NCBI RefSeq assembly: GCF_001884065.1
Contig: NZ_MACH01000116.1
Location: 1-64,000 of the forward strand
Source of the DNA: Bacillus proteolyticus
GTDB lineage: Bacteria; Bacillota; Bacilli; Bacillales; Bacillaceae_G
Length of the DNA stretch: 64,000 nucleotides
Direction: 5' to 3'
Of the stretch, positions 16,486-25,560 are shown piece after piece (positions within the stretch are counted from its first letter, which is position 1; every line of letters begins with the position of its first letter). The notes under the pieces are model-generated. The model saw only the letters and a list, made by a program, of their open reading frames with translations. It did not search any database and was not told the origin of the DNA. The translations under genes and the position numbers were made by a program.

Positions 16486-18903
16486 TTATTTTAATTTCAC
16501 TCTTTGCAATCGCAATGCATTTAATACGACCGATACAGAACTAAATGCCATCGCCGCTCCTGCAACCCAAGGTGCTAAGAAACCGAACGCTGCAATCGGG
16601 ATTCCTAAGCCGTTATAAGCTAATGCCCAGAATAAATTTTGCTTAATATTTCTTATAGTCATTTTACTCATAAAGATTGCATCAGCAATACTATTTAAAT
16701 CACCACGGATTAACGTAATATCCGCCGCTTCCATCGCTACATCCGTTCCGGTTCCAATTGCCATACCGATATCCGCCGTAGCAAGTGCAGGAGCATCATT
16801 TATTCCATCCCCAACCATTGCTACTTTCTTACCTTGAGCTTGAAGTTTTTTCACTTCTTTTGCTTTTCCTTCTGGTAATACTTCTGTAATTACGTGATCA
16901 ATACCAACTTGCTTAGCGATTGCCTGAGCAGTTTGTATATTATCTCCTGTAATCATAACAACGTCTAGACCCATTTTCTTAAGTCTTGCAATAGCTGCTT
17001 TTGAAGTATCTTTTACAGTATCCGCAACAGCAACAATTCCAGCATATTCCTTATCTATCGCAATAAGCATTGCTGTTTTTCCTTCTCGCTCTAGTTCTTC
17101 CATTGATTTAGAAACTTCTTCAATATCAATATTAAACTTCTTCATTAATCGGCGTGTACCAATTAATAATTGTTTTCCTTCGACAACCGATTCAATACCA
17201 AATCCCGGAATTGCTTCAAACGTTTCTGAACTTGGGATATCAATTCCCTTTTCTTTAATTCCTGCAACAATCGCTTCTGCAAGTGGATGTTCAGAATTTC
17301 TTTCTGCTGCACCGACTAATTTTAATATTTCCTTCTCTTCAAATCCGTCTGCTACAATAATATCTGTTAATACTGGTTTTCCATTTGTTACTGTACCCGT
17401 TTTGTCTAAAATAATAGTATCTAATCGATGCGTTGCTTCTAAATGCTCTCCACCTTTAAATAAAATACCATACTCAGCTGACCTTCCTGATCCAGCCATA
17501 ATAGATGTAGGTGTCGCAAGACCTAAAGCACATGGACAAGCAATCACAAGTACTGCAATCATTTTCTCAAGCGCTCCGCCAAAATCACCAGGTGTAACAA
17601 ATATCATCCACACCGCAAATGTAATAATAGCAATCACAACTACAACTGGTACGAAAATACCAGAAATTTGATCAGCTACCCTTTGAATAGGCGCTTTCGA
17701 TCCTTGAGCTTCTTCTACTACTTTAATAATTTGAGCTAATGCAGTATCTCTACCTACCTTAGTAGCCTTAACTTTTAAAAATCCATTTTTATTCATTGTA
17801 GAACCGATTACTACATCCCAAATTGTTTTATCAACTGGAATACTTTCACCCGTTAACATCGATTCATCAATCGCTGACTTTCCTTCTACAATCTCACCAT
17901 CTACTGGTATTTTTTCACCAGGCTTTACATAAACGATATCACCAGCTACTACCTCTTCGATTAAAATTTTCATTTCCGTTCCATCTCGCACAACTGTAGC
18001 TGTCTTCGCTTGTAAACCCATCAACTTTTTAATTGCTTCTGATGAACGTCCTTTTGCTTTTGCCTCAAATAATTTACCTAAAATAATTAATGTAATAAGT
18101 ACTGCGCTCGTTTCAAAATATAAATCTGTCATATGTTCCGAAGAACCAATCGACCTAATGCTTAAATACACACTGTAGAAATACGCTGCAGAGGTTCCAA
18201 GTGCTACGAGAACATCCATGTTGGCACTTTTATTGCGTAACGCTTTATAAGCACCAATATAAAACTGGCCTCCAATTATAAACTGTACTGGAGTTGCAAG
18301 GGCTAGCTGCACCCAAGGGTTCATAAGCATATCAGGTAAATAGATAAACGATGTAAATGAGAAGTGGCTCACCATTGCCCATAATAATGGGAATGATAAA
18401 ATAAACGAAATAATAAACTTCTTCTTTTGTCGTTCAATTTCTTGTAATCGATGATCCGTTGATGCATCTTGCTCATCTGATTTCACTTCTAATTGATATC
18501 CTAGCTTTGTAATCGCACTCTTCATTTCATTTACATTGACTTCATCAGGATTAAAGTCTACTGTTGCCGATTCTAAAGCGAAATTTACTGTCGCTTTATT
18601 CACACCCCCCAGCTTATTTAAACGTTTTTCTACTCTATTCGCACAAGCTGCACATGTCATTCCTGAAACAGTAAACTCAGCTTTATCACTTACAATTCCA
18701 TATCCTAACGATTCAACTTTTTCTTTAAATTGTTGCGGATTTGTTTTTGTCGGATCGTACATTATTTTTGTTTTTTCCAGTGCAAAGTTTACATTTGCAT
18801 CATGAACACCTTCTACTTTTTTCAGACCTTTTTCAATTCTATTTGCACATGCCGCACATGTCATTCCTGATATTTGAAGATTGGCCTCTTTTTGTTCATT
18901 CAT
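16486..18903 (-). CDS. copA: Copper-exporting P1B-type ATPase CopA
   Basis: 805 residues. The protein pumps Cu(I) out of the cell. Two N-terminal heavy-metal domains carry GMTCAACA (Cys16/19 and Cys84/87). The membrane ion-binding motif is CPC (456-458), the phosphorylation site is DKTGT (Asp500), and the nucleotide-binding SEHPLAEAI and hinge GDGINDAPAL motifs are intact. The ATG at 18903 is preceded by GAGGTGAGAG. It follows copZ and has its own CsoR-like operator. Copper specificity is inferred from CPC, the Cys-type domains and the neighbours. Confidence 0.97.
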   Translation of the reverse strand: MNEQKEANLQISGMTCAACANRIEKGLKKVEGVHDANVNFALEKTKIMYDPTKTNPQQFKEKVESLGYGIVSDKAEFTVSGMTCAACANRVEKRLNKLGGVNKATVNFALESATVDFNPDEVNVNEMKSAITKLGYQLEVKSDEQDASTDHRLQEIERQKKKFIISFILSFPLLWAMVSHFSFTSFIYLPDMLMNPWVQLALATPVQFIIGGQFYIGAYKALRNKSANMDVLVALGTSAAYFYSVYLSIRSIGSSEHMTDLYFETSAVLITLIILGKLFEAKAKGRSSEAIKKLMGLQAKTATVVRDGTEMKILIEEVVAGDIVYVKPGEKIPVDGEIVEGKSAIDESMLTGESIPVDKTIWDVVIGSTMNKNGFLKVKATKVGRDTALAQIIKVVEEAQGSKAPIQRVADQISGIFVPVVVVIAIITFAVWMIFVTPGDFGGALEKMIAVLVIACPCALGLATPTSIMAGSGRSAEYGILFKGGEHLEATHRLDTIILDKTGTVTNGKPVLTDIIVADGFEEKEILKLVGAAERNSEHPLAEAIVAGIKEKGIDIPSSETFEAIPGFGIESVVEGKQLLIGTRRLMKKFNIDIEEVSKSMEELEREGKTAMLIAIDKEYAGIVAVADTVKDTSKAAIARLKKMGLDVVMITGDNIQTAQAIAKQVGIDHVITEVLPEGKAKEVKKLQAQGKKVAMVGDGINDAPALATADIGMAIGTGTDVAMEAADITLIRGDLNSIADAIFMSKMTIRNIKQNLFWALAYNGLGIPIAAFGFLAPWVAGAAMAFSSVSVVLNALRLQRVKLK

Positions 18904-18917
18904 GTCTCTCACCTCTA

Positions 18918-18936
18918 TATACCCTTATGAGGTATA
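18918..18936. promoter_or_regulatory. CsoR-like operator, copA
   Basis: TATACCCTTATGAGGTATA is an imperfect palindrome in the form recognised by CsoR (TACCC-centre-GGGTA). It lies just upstream of the copA ribosome site. Confidence 0.7.
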
Positions 18937-18946
18937 ATTATTAGCA

Positions 18947-18983
18947 AAATAAATCGTACTTCGTTTAAAGTACGATTTATTTC
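18947..18983 (-). terminator. Terminator after copZ
   Basis: AAATAAATCGTACTT pairs with AAGTACGATTTATTT around a short loop, between copZ and copA. It implies that copA also needs its own promoter or read-through. Confidence 0.75.
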
Positions 18984-18998
18984 CATATCTAAAAATAA

Positions 18999-19205
18999 TT
19001 ATTGAACATCGTATCCTTGATCTTCGATTACAGCAACGATATCTTTTAGTGTTACGGCAGACGAGTCGATAGTAACTTCAACAGTTCCTTCTGCTAATTG
19101 AACCTTCACTTGTTCAACACCGTTTAGCTCTTTCACACTGCTTTCGATAGAATTTACACAATGGCCACAAGACATACCTTCAACTTTTAATGTTAACTGT
19201 TCCAT
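18999..19205 (-). CDS. copZ: Copper chaperone CopZ
   Basis: This 68-residue ferredoxin-like protein delivers Cu(I) to CopA. The metal loop is GMSCGHC with Cys13 and Cys16. The length and motif are standard. An AGAGGAGGG site precedes the ATG. It lies between csoR and copA, and its promoter carries a CsoR-like operator. Confidence 0.96.
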   Translation of the reverse strand: MEQLTLKVEGMSCGHCVNSIESSVKELNGVEQVKVQLAEGTVEVTIDSSAVTLKDIVAVIEDQGYDVQ

Positions 19206-19251
19206 TTAAAACCCTCCTCTTGTTCATTCATTGTTTGTTAATCACAACCCT

Positions 19252-19280
19252 ATCTTACCATACCCCCCTAAGGTAATCAA
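19252..19280 (-). promoter_or_regulatory. copZ promoter with CsoR-like operator in the spacer
   Basis: Minus strand: -35 TTGATT (19275-19280), 17-base spacer, -10 TAAGAT (19252-19257). The spacer holds TTACCATACCCCCCTAAGG on the plus strand, the CsoR-type sequence, so bound repressor would block RNA polymerase directly. Confidence 0.75.
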
Positions 19281-19375
19281 TGGTTTTGTATCATGATTTT
19301 TCAATTATTTTCTAAAAATTTATTTTATACACAATTTTTCACATCAATACACCTAAGTTCTATATGCGGATAAAC

Positions 19376-19412
19376 AAAAAAACAAGCCAGTTAAATACTA
19401 GCTTGTTTTTAC
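19376..19412 (-). terminator. Terminator after csoR
   Basis: AAAAACAAGC pairs with GCTTGTTTTT around a 13-base loop at the csoR stop codon. Confidence 0.75.
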
Positions 19413-19711
19413 GCTTTTGAAAAACGTTCAAATACTGTCATTAATTCTTCAATTGCTTCGTCACCATTACCATCTTTAATAGCTCCTGAAACACAATGAC
19501 TTGTATGATTTTTGAGAACACCCATTCCTACTTTTTTCATCGCTGCATTAATCGCTGAAATTTGCACTAAAATATCAACGCAGTACCGATCATTTTCAAT
19601 CATGTTTTGAATACCACGGACTTGCCCTTCAATTCGCTTTAATCTATTTATAATTTGTTCTTTTTCTTTTTCTGATCTATGTGTTACTGATTCATGCTCT
19701 TTATGATCCAT
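19409..19711 (-). CDS. csoR: Copper-sensing repressor CsoR
   Basis: 100 residues. This all-helical DNA-binding protein releases its operator on binding Cu(I). The three ligands that define CsoR are present: Cys44 (DRYCVDIL), His69 (KNHTSHC) and Cys73. The N-terminal helix NRLKRIEGQVRGIQNMI is the family hallmark. It has its own operator upstream, so autoregulation is likely. AAGGTGATAAT site before ATG. Confidence 0.96.
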   Translation of the reverse strand: MDHKEHESVTHRSEKEKEQIINRLKRIEGQVRGIQNMIENDRYCVDILVQISAINAAMKKVGMGVLKNHTSHCVSGAIKDGNGDEAIEELMTVFERFSKA

Positions 19712-19798
19712 ATTATCACCTTCTCAAAATTTTTCTTCAACCAATAAAACAATTATTTTTACGAGTATACCAATTATAGCATCAAACATCTATGTATG

Positions 19799-19815
19799 AT
19801 ACCCCACATGAGTAT
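19799..19815. promoter_or_regulatory. CsoR-like operator, csoR
   Basis: ATACCCCACATGAGTAT has the same design as the copZ and copA sites and lies about 90 bases upstream of csoR. Confidence 0.6.
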
Positions 19816-19923
19816 ATTTCCACTTTATGATTATTCTTAACAATTTATTGACTTCTCAGTCCCCATTATCATTATACCCTGTCCTTTTTAAAAAAAATCA
19901 TTACATCTTCCATCAAAACTCAA

Positions 19924-20062
19924 TAAAGAAAAACTTTAATCAGAGGGAGTTTTGTCCATCCCCCTCTGATTATTTTTCCTAACGAATCGGGCTTTTACGG
20001 GCAGTTAATGCGGGATAAAATGAAACATTAATAAGCGGGGATTGTCCATCCCCGCTTATTAT
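19924..20062. repeat. Intergenic repeat with two hairpins, copy A
   Basis: Two hairpins occur in tandem. The first pairs AATCAGAGGG with CCCTCTGATT (19938-19971). The second pairs AATAAGCGGGG with CCCCGCTTATT (20030-20060). The loops of both contain TTGTCCAT. A GGGCTTTTACGGGCAGTT segment lies between them. The leading AAACTTTAATCAG block recurs at 52250, so this is a dispersed element. It is the main content of the gene-free stretch between csoR and the next gene; no coding sequence is seen. Confidence 0.75.
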
Positions 20063-20130
20063 TCGCCCACAAATGTAACAGTCTCAATCTTCACATATTT
20101 AAATTGAAACTTTTTTCTTCCTATATATAA

Positions 20131-20358
20131 TTATTGTTGATCACATACTTTTGTATCATTCACTACAGAAGTTCCTTCAACGGTTACCGTATGAAAACAA
20201 TCCTTTACTCGGACAGTAACAACATTGTCTTGTCGATCAATGATATGATATTCATTAAAATTTTTATTCAGAGCACTGCGAATTTGTTCTCCTTCATAAA
20301 TTGGAATACCATGTGATAAAACCCAAATAAGCCCAGCGATAGCAAGAATAGTTTTCAT
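20131..20358 (-). CDS. Small exported or membrane-anchored unknown protein
   Basis: 75 residues. It begins with a hydrophobic segment (MKTILAIAGLIWVLSHGI), followed by about 55 polar residues with two cysteines (VKDCFHTV and KVCDQQ) that could form a disulphide outside the cell. I do not recognise it. A strong AAGGAGG site precedes the ATG. It lies between the repeat element and the siderophore operon. Confidence 0.65.
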   Translation of the reverse strand: MKTILAIAGLIWVLSHGIPIYEGEQIRSALNKNFNEYHIIDRQDNVVTVRVKDCFHTVTVEGTSVVNDTKVCDQQ

Positions 20359-20573
20359 ACGATCTACCTCCTTGAGAATATAGTGAACTTTTAATCCGCA
20401 TTTTTTTAGCTCTACTAATCATGAATTAAATTAACCAAGCTTTTTTAGAAATAAGTTCATTTCGTCTATATTATGTTTATGCTAATTGTGACTGAATTGT
20501 GACAACTTTTTGTCTCTTTAGACGAAAAGTTGAAACAAAACTTTCAAAAAGGACAATTCTACTTACAAAAACA

Positions 20574-20606
20574 AAAGGCTATGAGGAATTTCCCCATAGC
20601 CCTTTC
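20574..20606. terminator. Terminator at the end of the siderophore operon
   Basis: AAAGGCTATGAGG pairs with CCCCATAGCCCTTT (one mismatch) around AATTT. It lies just past the cation-efflux gene remnant. Confidence 0.75.
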
Positions 20607-20617
20607 TTTGCATTTTA

Positions 20618-20710
20618 TTAAACAATCATTACATGGACGCTTAATGCATCTAATCCCGAAGTAATTGTCCCAATATGAAGATTATGTATATCGCGTACAC
20701 CTTCTACACA
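20618..20710 (-). pseudogene. Remnant of a CDF (CzcD-type) cation efflux gene, last 30 codons
   Basis: Directly after the esterase stop, in another frame, the minus strand reads VEGVRDIHNLHIGTITSG, then LDALSVHVMIV and a stop. This is the cytoplasmic C-terminal motif of cation diffusion facilitators, whose usual form is HDLHIWTITSG; here Trp is Gly. It has no start codon or ribosome site. It is therefore a deletion scar that kept the old gene's end and terminator. Confidence 0.65.
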
Positions 20711-21522
20711 TGACTAATAAATCGTAACCCCTTACTTAAAGAAGTCGGCACAACAGATGCATGATTCTCTCCTTCAGCTTCATAAAACTTATACCTAAAC
20801 TTCTCATGTTTTAATTGAAGTAGACGTTCTGATAATACATTTGCATCTATAACCATGTGCTCTCGTTCCAATGAGCCAACTGTAAGGAATACTCCCGTTT
20901 CAAACTTAGCATTATTTAATTCATTTGTAATGTTCCCTTCTTTTTCAAGCACGGATCGGTTATTCCACCAAATAGATGGACTACTTATAAAATAATTTTG
21001 AAAGGCATTTACGTTTGTGAATAGTATATGTAAAGCAAATAGACCACCTAAAGAATGTCCAAATAACGTTTGCTTTCCTTTATCAATCTCAAATTCTTTT
21101 TCAATTTGTGGTTTCAATTCTTCTTCAATAAAAGTAAAGAAGTTATGCGCTCCCCCTGTTTTAGGCCACGGTTTACCGTCCGGTTTTAACGGGGCATCTT
21201 TTGAAATTACACTAGGCGTAAAATCATAGCATCTTTCTTCTCCTGAAAATGCACCTTCAATCGGATAACCAATACCGACTATAATGGCTGGTGAAACACC
21301 TGTTTTTTCTGCTCTAACTGATTGTATTTTAACCGCTTCATGGAATGTTTGAAAAAAGGCATTGCCATCTAAGACGTATATGACAGGATATCCTGACGTT
21401 GCTGCTGGTTGCTTCGGCTTTGAAATATGAATTTGATATTCTTTATCTTCTAATTTCGAATACATTTTCCACTGTTCTGTATTAGATGTAATAATCTGCT
21501 GTTTTTCAATAGTAGTATTCAC
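20704..21522 (-). CDS. besA: Siderophore esterase (BesA/IroE-like alpha/beta hydrolase)
   Basis: 272 residues of the esterase D/Fes fold. Seen: the strand VIYVLDGNAFF, the nucleophile elbow GHSLGGLFAL, and the catalytic His in GENHASVV. It is the last gene of a ferric-siderophore operon, in the same position as enzymes that hydrolyse ferric bacillibactin to release iron. GTG start behind GGGGGG. The exact substrate is inferred from context. Confidence 0.85.
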   Translation of the reverse strand: MNTTIEKQQIITSNTEQWKMYSKLEDKEYQIHISKPKQPAATSGYPVIYVLDGNAFFQTFHEAVKIQSVRAEKTGVSPAIIVGIGYPIEGAFSGEERCYDFTPSVISKDAPLKPDGKPWPKTGGAHNFFTFIEEELKPQIEKEFEIDKGKQTLFGHSLGGLFALHILFTNVNAFQNYFISSPSIWWNNRSVLEKEGNITNELNNAKFETGVFLTVGSLEREHMVIDANVLSERLLQLKHEKFRYKFYEAEGENHASVVPTSLSKGLRFISHV

Positions 21523-21538
21523 CCTATATCCCCCCTTT

Positions 21539-22360
21539 TTAACTTGTTACATATATTTCTACTTTTTCTTCTTGCGATACAACGCTATCGTAGCCGAAAC
21601 AAACAGGAGAGCCGTTATACGGATCAATCATGACACGCGCATCAATATGAAATACTTCTTTTAATACTTCATTTGTAATGATTTCTTCCGGACTACCAGT
21701 TGTAACAATTTCCCCTTCCTTCATTGCAATAATTTCATCTGAAAACCTCGCTGCATGGTTAATATCATGTAGTACCATTACGACTGTACAATTATGTTCT
21801 TTATTTAATTTCTCCACAATTTGTAATACATCTAATTGATGAGACATATCAAGGTATGTAGTTGGCTCATCTAACAGCAATACCTCTGTCTCTTGTGCTA
21901 AAGCCATCGCTAACCATACCTTTTGTCGTTGACCACCCGATAAATTTGCAATTTGTCTCGTTCGAAATTCAGAAGTTTTCGTTATATCTAGTGCCCAATC
22001 AATCATCTCTTTATCTTTTGAAGTTAACTTATTTACGTTATTTCGATGAGGATAACGTCCATAAGAAATTAATTCTTCTACTTTAAGCTCTCCTGGTGCA
22101 ATTGGAGTTTGTGGAAGTAAAGCTAACTGCTTTGCAATTTCTTTCGTCGGAATTGTATTTAAATCTTGCCCTTGCAAATACACTTTACCGCTTTTTTGTT
22201 TTAAAATCCGTCCCATTGTCTTTAACAAAGTTGATTTTCCGCACCCGTTCGGACCTATAATTGTCGTTACTTTTCCTTCTTGTATTTCCACATTTAAATC
22301 GCGAAACACGGTAAGCTTTTCATAACTCGTTTCTAAATTTTTTGCACTTAAAATACTCAC
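21539..22360 (-). CDS. Ferric siderophore ABC transporter ATP-binding protein
   Basis: 273 residues. Walker A GPNGCGKSTLLK, signature LSGGQRQKVWLAMA, Walker B VLLLDEPTTYLD and the switch His (VLHDINHA) are intact. It belongs to the FecE/FhuC/YusV group and energises the two permeases encoded directly upstream. GTG start with a GAGGGGG site. In B. subtilis the Feu permeases share a distant ATPase; here the ATPase is in the operon. Confidence 0.94.
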   Translation of the reverse strand: MSILSAKNLETSYEKLTVFRDLNVEIQEGKVTTIIGPNGCGKSTLLKTMGRILKQKSGKVYLQGQDLNTIPTKEIAKQLALLPQTPIAPGELKVEELISYGRYPHRNNVNKLTSKDKEMIDWALDITKTSEFRTRQIANLSGGQRQKVWLAMALAQETEVLLLDEPTTYLDMSHQLDVLQIVEKLNKEHNCTVVMVLHDINHAARFSDEIIAMKEGEIVTTGSPEEIITNEVLKEVFHIDARVMIDPYNGSPVCFGYDSVVSQEEKVEIYVTS

Positions 22361-22374
22361 TTTTATTCCCCCTC

Positions 22375-23397
22375 TTACGCTTTCGCCTTATAAAGTAAAT
22401 ATAAGAAATACGGTACACCGACAATAGAAATAACAATTCCAACTGGTAACTCTACAGGTGTGAAAACTGTTTTTGCAATAAAATCTGAGGCAATTACAAG
22501 AAACATTCCTATTACTCCGCACGTAGGAATTATATGCTTATGCTGAATACCAACAAGTCTTTTCGCTATATGTGGTGCCATTAGTCCGATGAAACCAATA
22601 CTTCCTGAAACAGCAACGCATGCGCTCACAAGTCCGATACTACTTAATAGTAAAATAGATTTCTCTCTTTCTACCGAAACACCTAAACTTGTAATGCTCG
22701 TTTCTTCCAATTGGAATAAATCTAATAGATAAGCTTTCTTTTGTATAAGAGGAATTAATATGATAAGCCACGGCAACATCGCAACAATATACTTCCAGTT
22801 CGCACTATATATACTTCCAGACACCCATACTGCAGCCATCTCGAAATCAGTTGACTTCATTTTGAGTGATAAATACATAGAAAAGGCTCCAAATCCTGAT
22901 CCAATTGCAATCCCTGTTAATAAAAGTCGCTGCGAGTCTAGCTTACCGTTTTTCCAAGAAAACAGATAAATCATTATCGCTGCACCTAATCCACCTATTA
23001 AGCCAAACATCGGCATCATCATTATAGAAACCCAGTCTGTGCTCTTTAATTGCCCTTGAAAGAAACACATAAAAATTACGATTGCTGTTCCTGCACCTGC
23101 ATTTACTCCTAAAATACCTGGATCCGCCAAGCCATTTCTCGTAATCCCTTGAATTACAGCACCCGCAACGCCGAGACCTAATCCTACTAATCCAGCAATT
23201 ACTATGCGCGGAAGACGAAATTCAAAAATAACTAAATCATGGTCTGGTACTGGATCTATCCTAAGGAGTGTTTTAAATACATCTATAATCGTAATATCAA
23301 ACGTACCATTCGTTAAACTAATATAAATAGCACATAGTATTAAAAATATAATAATCCCCATCGTCATTCCAAAACGTTGACTTGAACTTTTAAGCAT
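22375..23397 (-). CDS. feuC: Ferric siderophore permease, FeuC-like
   Basis: 340 residues of the FecCD family with about ten membrane helices. Family landmarks include RLPRIVIAGLVGLGLGVAGA near the N-terminus and GSIGFIGLMAPHIAKRLVG near the C-terminus, the loop that contacts the ATPase. The start (ATG, AGGAGGAG site) overlaps the end of feuB by 8 bases. Confidence 0.92.
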   Translation of the reverse strand: MLKSSSQRFGMTMGIIIFLILCAIYISLTNGTFDITIIDVFKTLLRIDPVPDHDLVIFEFRLPRIVIAGLVGLGLGVAGAVIQGITRNGLADPGILGVNAGAGTAIVIFMCFFQGQLKSTDWVSIMMMPMFGLIGGLGAAIMIYLFSWKNGKLDSQRLLLTGIAIGSGFGAFSMYLSLKMKSTDFEMAAVWVSGSIYSANWKYIVAMLPWLIILIPLIQKKAYLLDLFQLEETSITSLGVSVEREKSILLLSSIGLVSACVAVSGSIGFIGLMAPHIAKRLVGIQHKHIIPTCGVIGMFLVIASDFIAKTVFTPVELPVGIVISIVGVPYFLYLLYKAKA

Positions 23398-24397
23398 GTC
23401 TTTCTCCTCCTCTTGTACGGATTAAATAAAGGAAGAAAGGAATCCCAATTAAAGATGTTACGACTCCAATTGGCGTTTCAAATGGATAATTTACAAATCT
23501 ACTTAAAACATCACATAACGCTAAGAAAACGCCACCAATAACACCTGCACATGGCAATATCCACTTATAATCTACCCCAATTAAAAAGCGAGTAATATGC
23601 GGAATAATTAAACCTACAAAACCAACTTTCCCCACTAAAGCAACTGCTGTTCCCGTTAAAAAAATAACTGATAAAATAGCCATCGCTTTAACTAGCTTTG
23701 TACGCTGCCCTAGATTAATAGAAACTTCTTCTCCTAAAGAAAGAATAGTAATAGATTTTGATATTAACAGCGCTAAAACTATTCCAATTATCCCAAAAGG
23801 TATCGTGATTTTAATAATATTCGGGTCCACTTGATCTAATTTTGCATTAAACCAAAAGCTAACATTTTGAGAAATTTGGAAATATGAAGCCATTGCAGCA
23901 GATACACTACTTAAAAATGTTCCAATAACTGTTCCGATAATTGCTAACCTAACTGGTGATAAGCCATTTTGAAGGAGCGAACCAAAGCCAAACACGATAC
24001 CGGCTCCTAGTGCAGAACCAATCATTGAACATAAAACCATACCAATTGATGACATTCCCGGAAGAAAAATCATACAAATTGTAATAACAAAGGCTGCCCC
24101 ATCCGTCACACCCATAATAGAAGGGGATGCAAGATAGTTTCTTGTCATCCCCTGCATAAGTGATCCTGATATGGCTAGAAATGCTCCGACTAAAAGAGCT
24201 GCAACTACCCTTGGTAAACGTGAAGTAATAATAATATTATGATTTACATCACTTGAATCAAAATGAAATAATGCATTCCACACTGTTTCAGCATCAATGT
24301 TTTTCGCACCATATAAAACAGAAAGTATAACGATAATTAAAATCAATATGGGTGCTATACATAAAATGGTTACTGGTACTGCATTCGTTTTCTGCAT
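23390..24397 (-). CDS. feuB: Ferric siderophore permease, FeuB-like
   Basis: 335 residues and the second FecCD-family subunit. Seen: RLPRVVAALLVGAFLAISG and KVGFVGLIIPHITRFLIGVD in the expected places. The ATG at 24397 is better spaced from AAGGTG than a TTG at 24406. It probably pairs with the next gene product as a heterodimeric channel. Confidence 0.92.
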   Translation of the reverse strand: MQKTNAVPVTILCIAPILILIIVILSVLYGAKNIDAETVWNALFHFDSSDVNHNIIITSRLPRVVAALLVGAFLAISGSLMQGMTRNYLASPSIMGVTDGAAFVITICMIFLPGMSSIGMVLCSMIGSALGAGIVFGFGSLLQNGLSPVRLAIIGTVIGTFLSSVSAAMASYFQISQNVSFWFNAKLDQVDPNIIKITIPFGIIGIVLALLISKSITILSLGEEVSINLGQRTKLVKAMAILSVIFLTGTAVALVGKVGFVGLIIPHITRFLIGVDYKWILPCAGVIGGVFLALCDVLSRFVNYPFETPIGVVTSLIGIPFFLYLIRTRGGERHA

Positions 24398-24424
24398 ATC
24401 ATTCAACGCACCTTACTTATTGTA

Positions 24425-25390
24425 TTATTTAGATAAATTTTTCACTGCTTCTTTTAAGAATGCTGTTTTACTCCAAGCTGTACCACCTTGTGCCATTGGA
24501 TCTACAACGTTTACAAATACTTTCTTTTCTTTCGCAGCATTCATACTTTGCCAAATTGGATTGCTTTCAATTTCTTCTAGCACTTTCGGGTTTTTATTTT
24601 CACTTGCCTCATATTGTAAGAAAATATAATCTGGGTTAAGTTCAGCAAGTTTTTCAAATGAAATTTTCTCTTGTGCTTTTACAGCTTTAAGTTGTTCTGG
24701 AGCAGTTAGTCCAAGATCTTTATAAATCACAGGGTTAAAGTATACTCCTTCTGGATATAGGAATAATTCGTTTGCTCTTAGTCTTATAACAAGTACTTTT
24801 TTATCTTTTAACTTATCTCCTAGTTTTGCTTTTGCTTTTTCAGCGTCCGCATTGTAATCTTTAATAATTTTTTCTGCTTTATCTTTTTTACCAGTTAGTT
24901 CTCCCATTAGCTTTAAGTTATCTTCCCAATCTGTTGAAACATGTGATACTGGGAACGTCGGAGCTACTTTCGTAAACTTTTCAGCTGTTTCTGCTGGAAA
25001 TTTCGTACTAGATGTAATAACATCTGGTTTTAATTGAAGCAATGTTTCAAAGTTCGGTTGCATCTTTTCACCTACAGATTTTGCACCCTCTAATTCTTTT
25101 TCAAGATACTTTGGTAATTTACCGCCTACAGTAATTGCACCAACTGGTTTAATTCCAAGTACTGCCGCATCTTCCATTGACTCTAAACTAGCCGTCGCAA
25201 TTTTATCTACTTTTGCTGGTACTGTATATTCTTTACCTAAATATGTAATTTTTCGCGTTTCATCTTTTTTCGTTTCCGTAGCTTTTGTTTGTTGCTTTTG
25301 TTCCCCAGAAGTGTTGTCTGCACTATTACATGCTGCCAAACCTACACTTAAAACTGTTACCATCCCTAATGTAAATAATTTCTTGTTCAT
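24425..25390 (-). CDS. feuA: Ferric siderophore-binding lipoprotein, FeuA-like
   Basis: 321 residues. A lipobox (LAAC, Cys21) follows a short signal peptide, so the protein is lipid-anchored outside. The body is a type III binding-protein fold with the lobes IATASLESMEDAAVLGIKPVGA and LKPDVITSSTKFPAET. It is first in the operon, behind a Fur box. Bacillibactin or another catecholate is the probable ligand, inferred from the esterase downstream. A 26-residue N-terminal extension in the longest frame lacks a ribosome site. Confidence 0.93.
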   Translation of the reverse strand: MNKKLFTLGMVTVLSVGLAACNSADNTSGEQKQQTKATETKKDETRKITYLGKEYTVPAKVDKIATASLESMEDAAVLGIKPVGAITVGGKLPKYLEKELEGAKSVGEKMQPNFETLLQLKPDVITSSTKFPAETAEKFTKVAPTFPVSHVSTDWEDNLKLMGELTGKKDKAEKIIKDYNADAEKAKAKLGDKLKDKKVLVIRLRANELFLYPEGVYFNPVIYKDLGLTAPEQLKAVKAQEKISFEKLAELNPDYIFLQYEASENKNPKVLEEIESNPIWQSMNAAKEKKVFVNVVDPMAQGGTAWSKTAFLKEAVKNLSK

Positions 25391-25560
25391 ATTGATATAT
25401 CTCCTCTCGAAATCTTTAAATATATTATTCCAACAACTAAACTTAATTATATGAAACATAACCTTCATCTATATTTCACATCATTAACAAATCTATGTAA
25501 AATGAAGATTCATCCTCGTTCACTTCCCCTAGTATGAAATTATTTGCCGTTCCCACCAAC

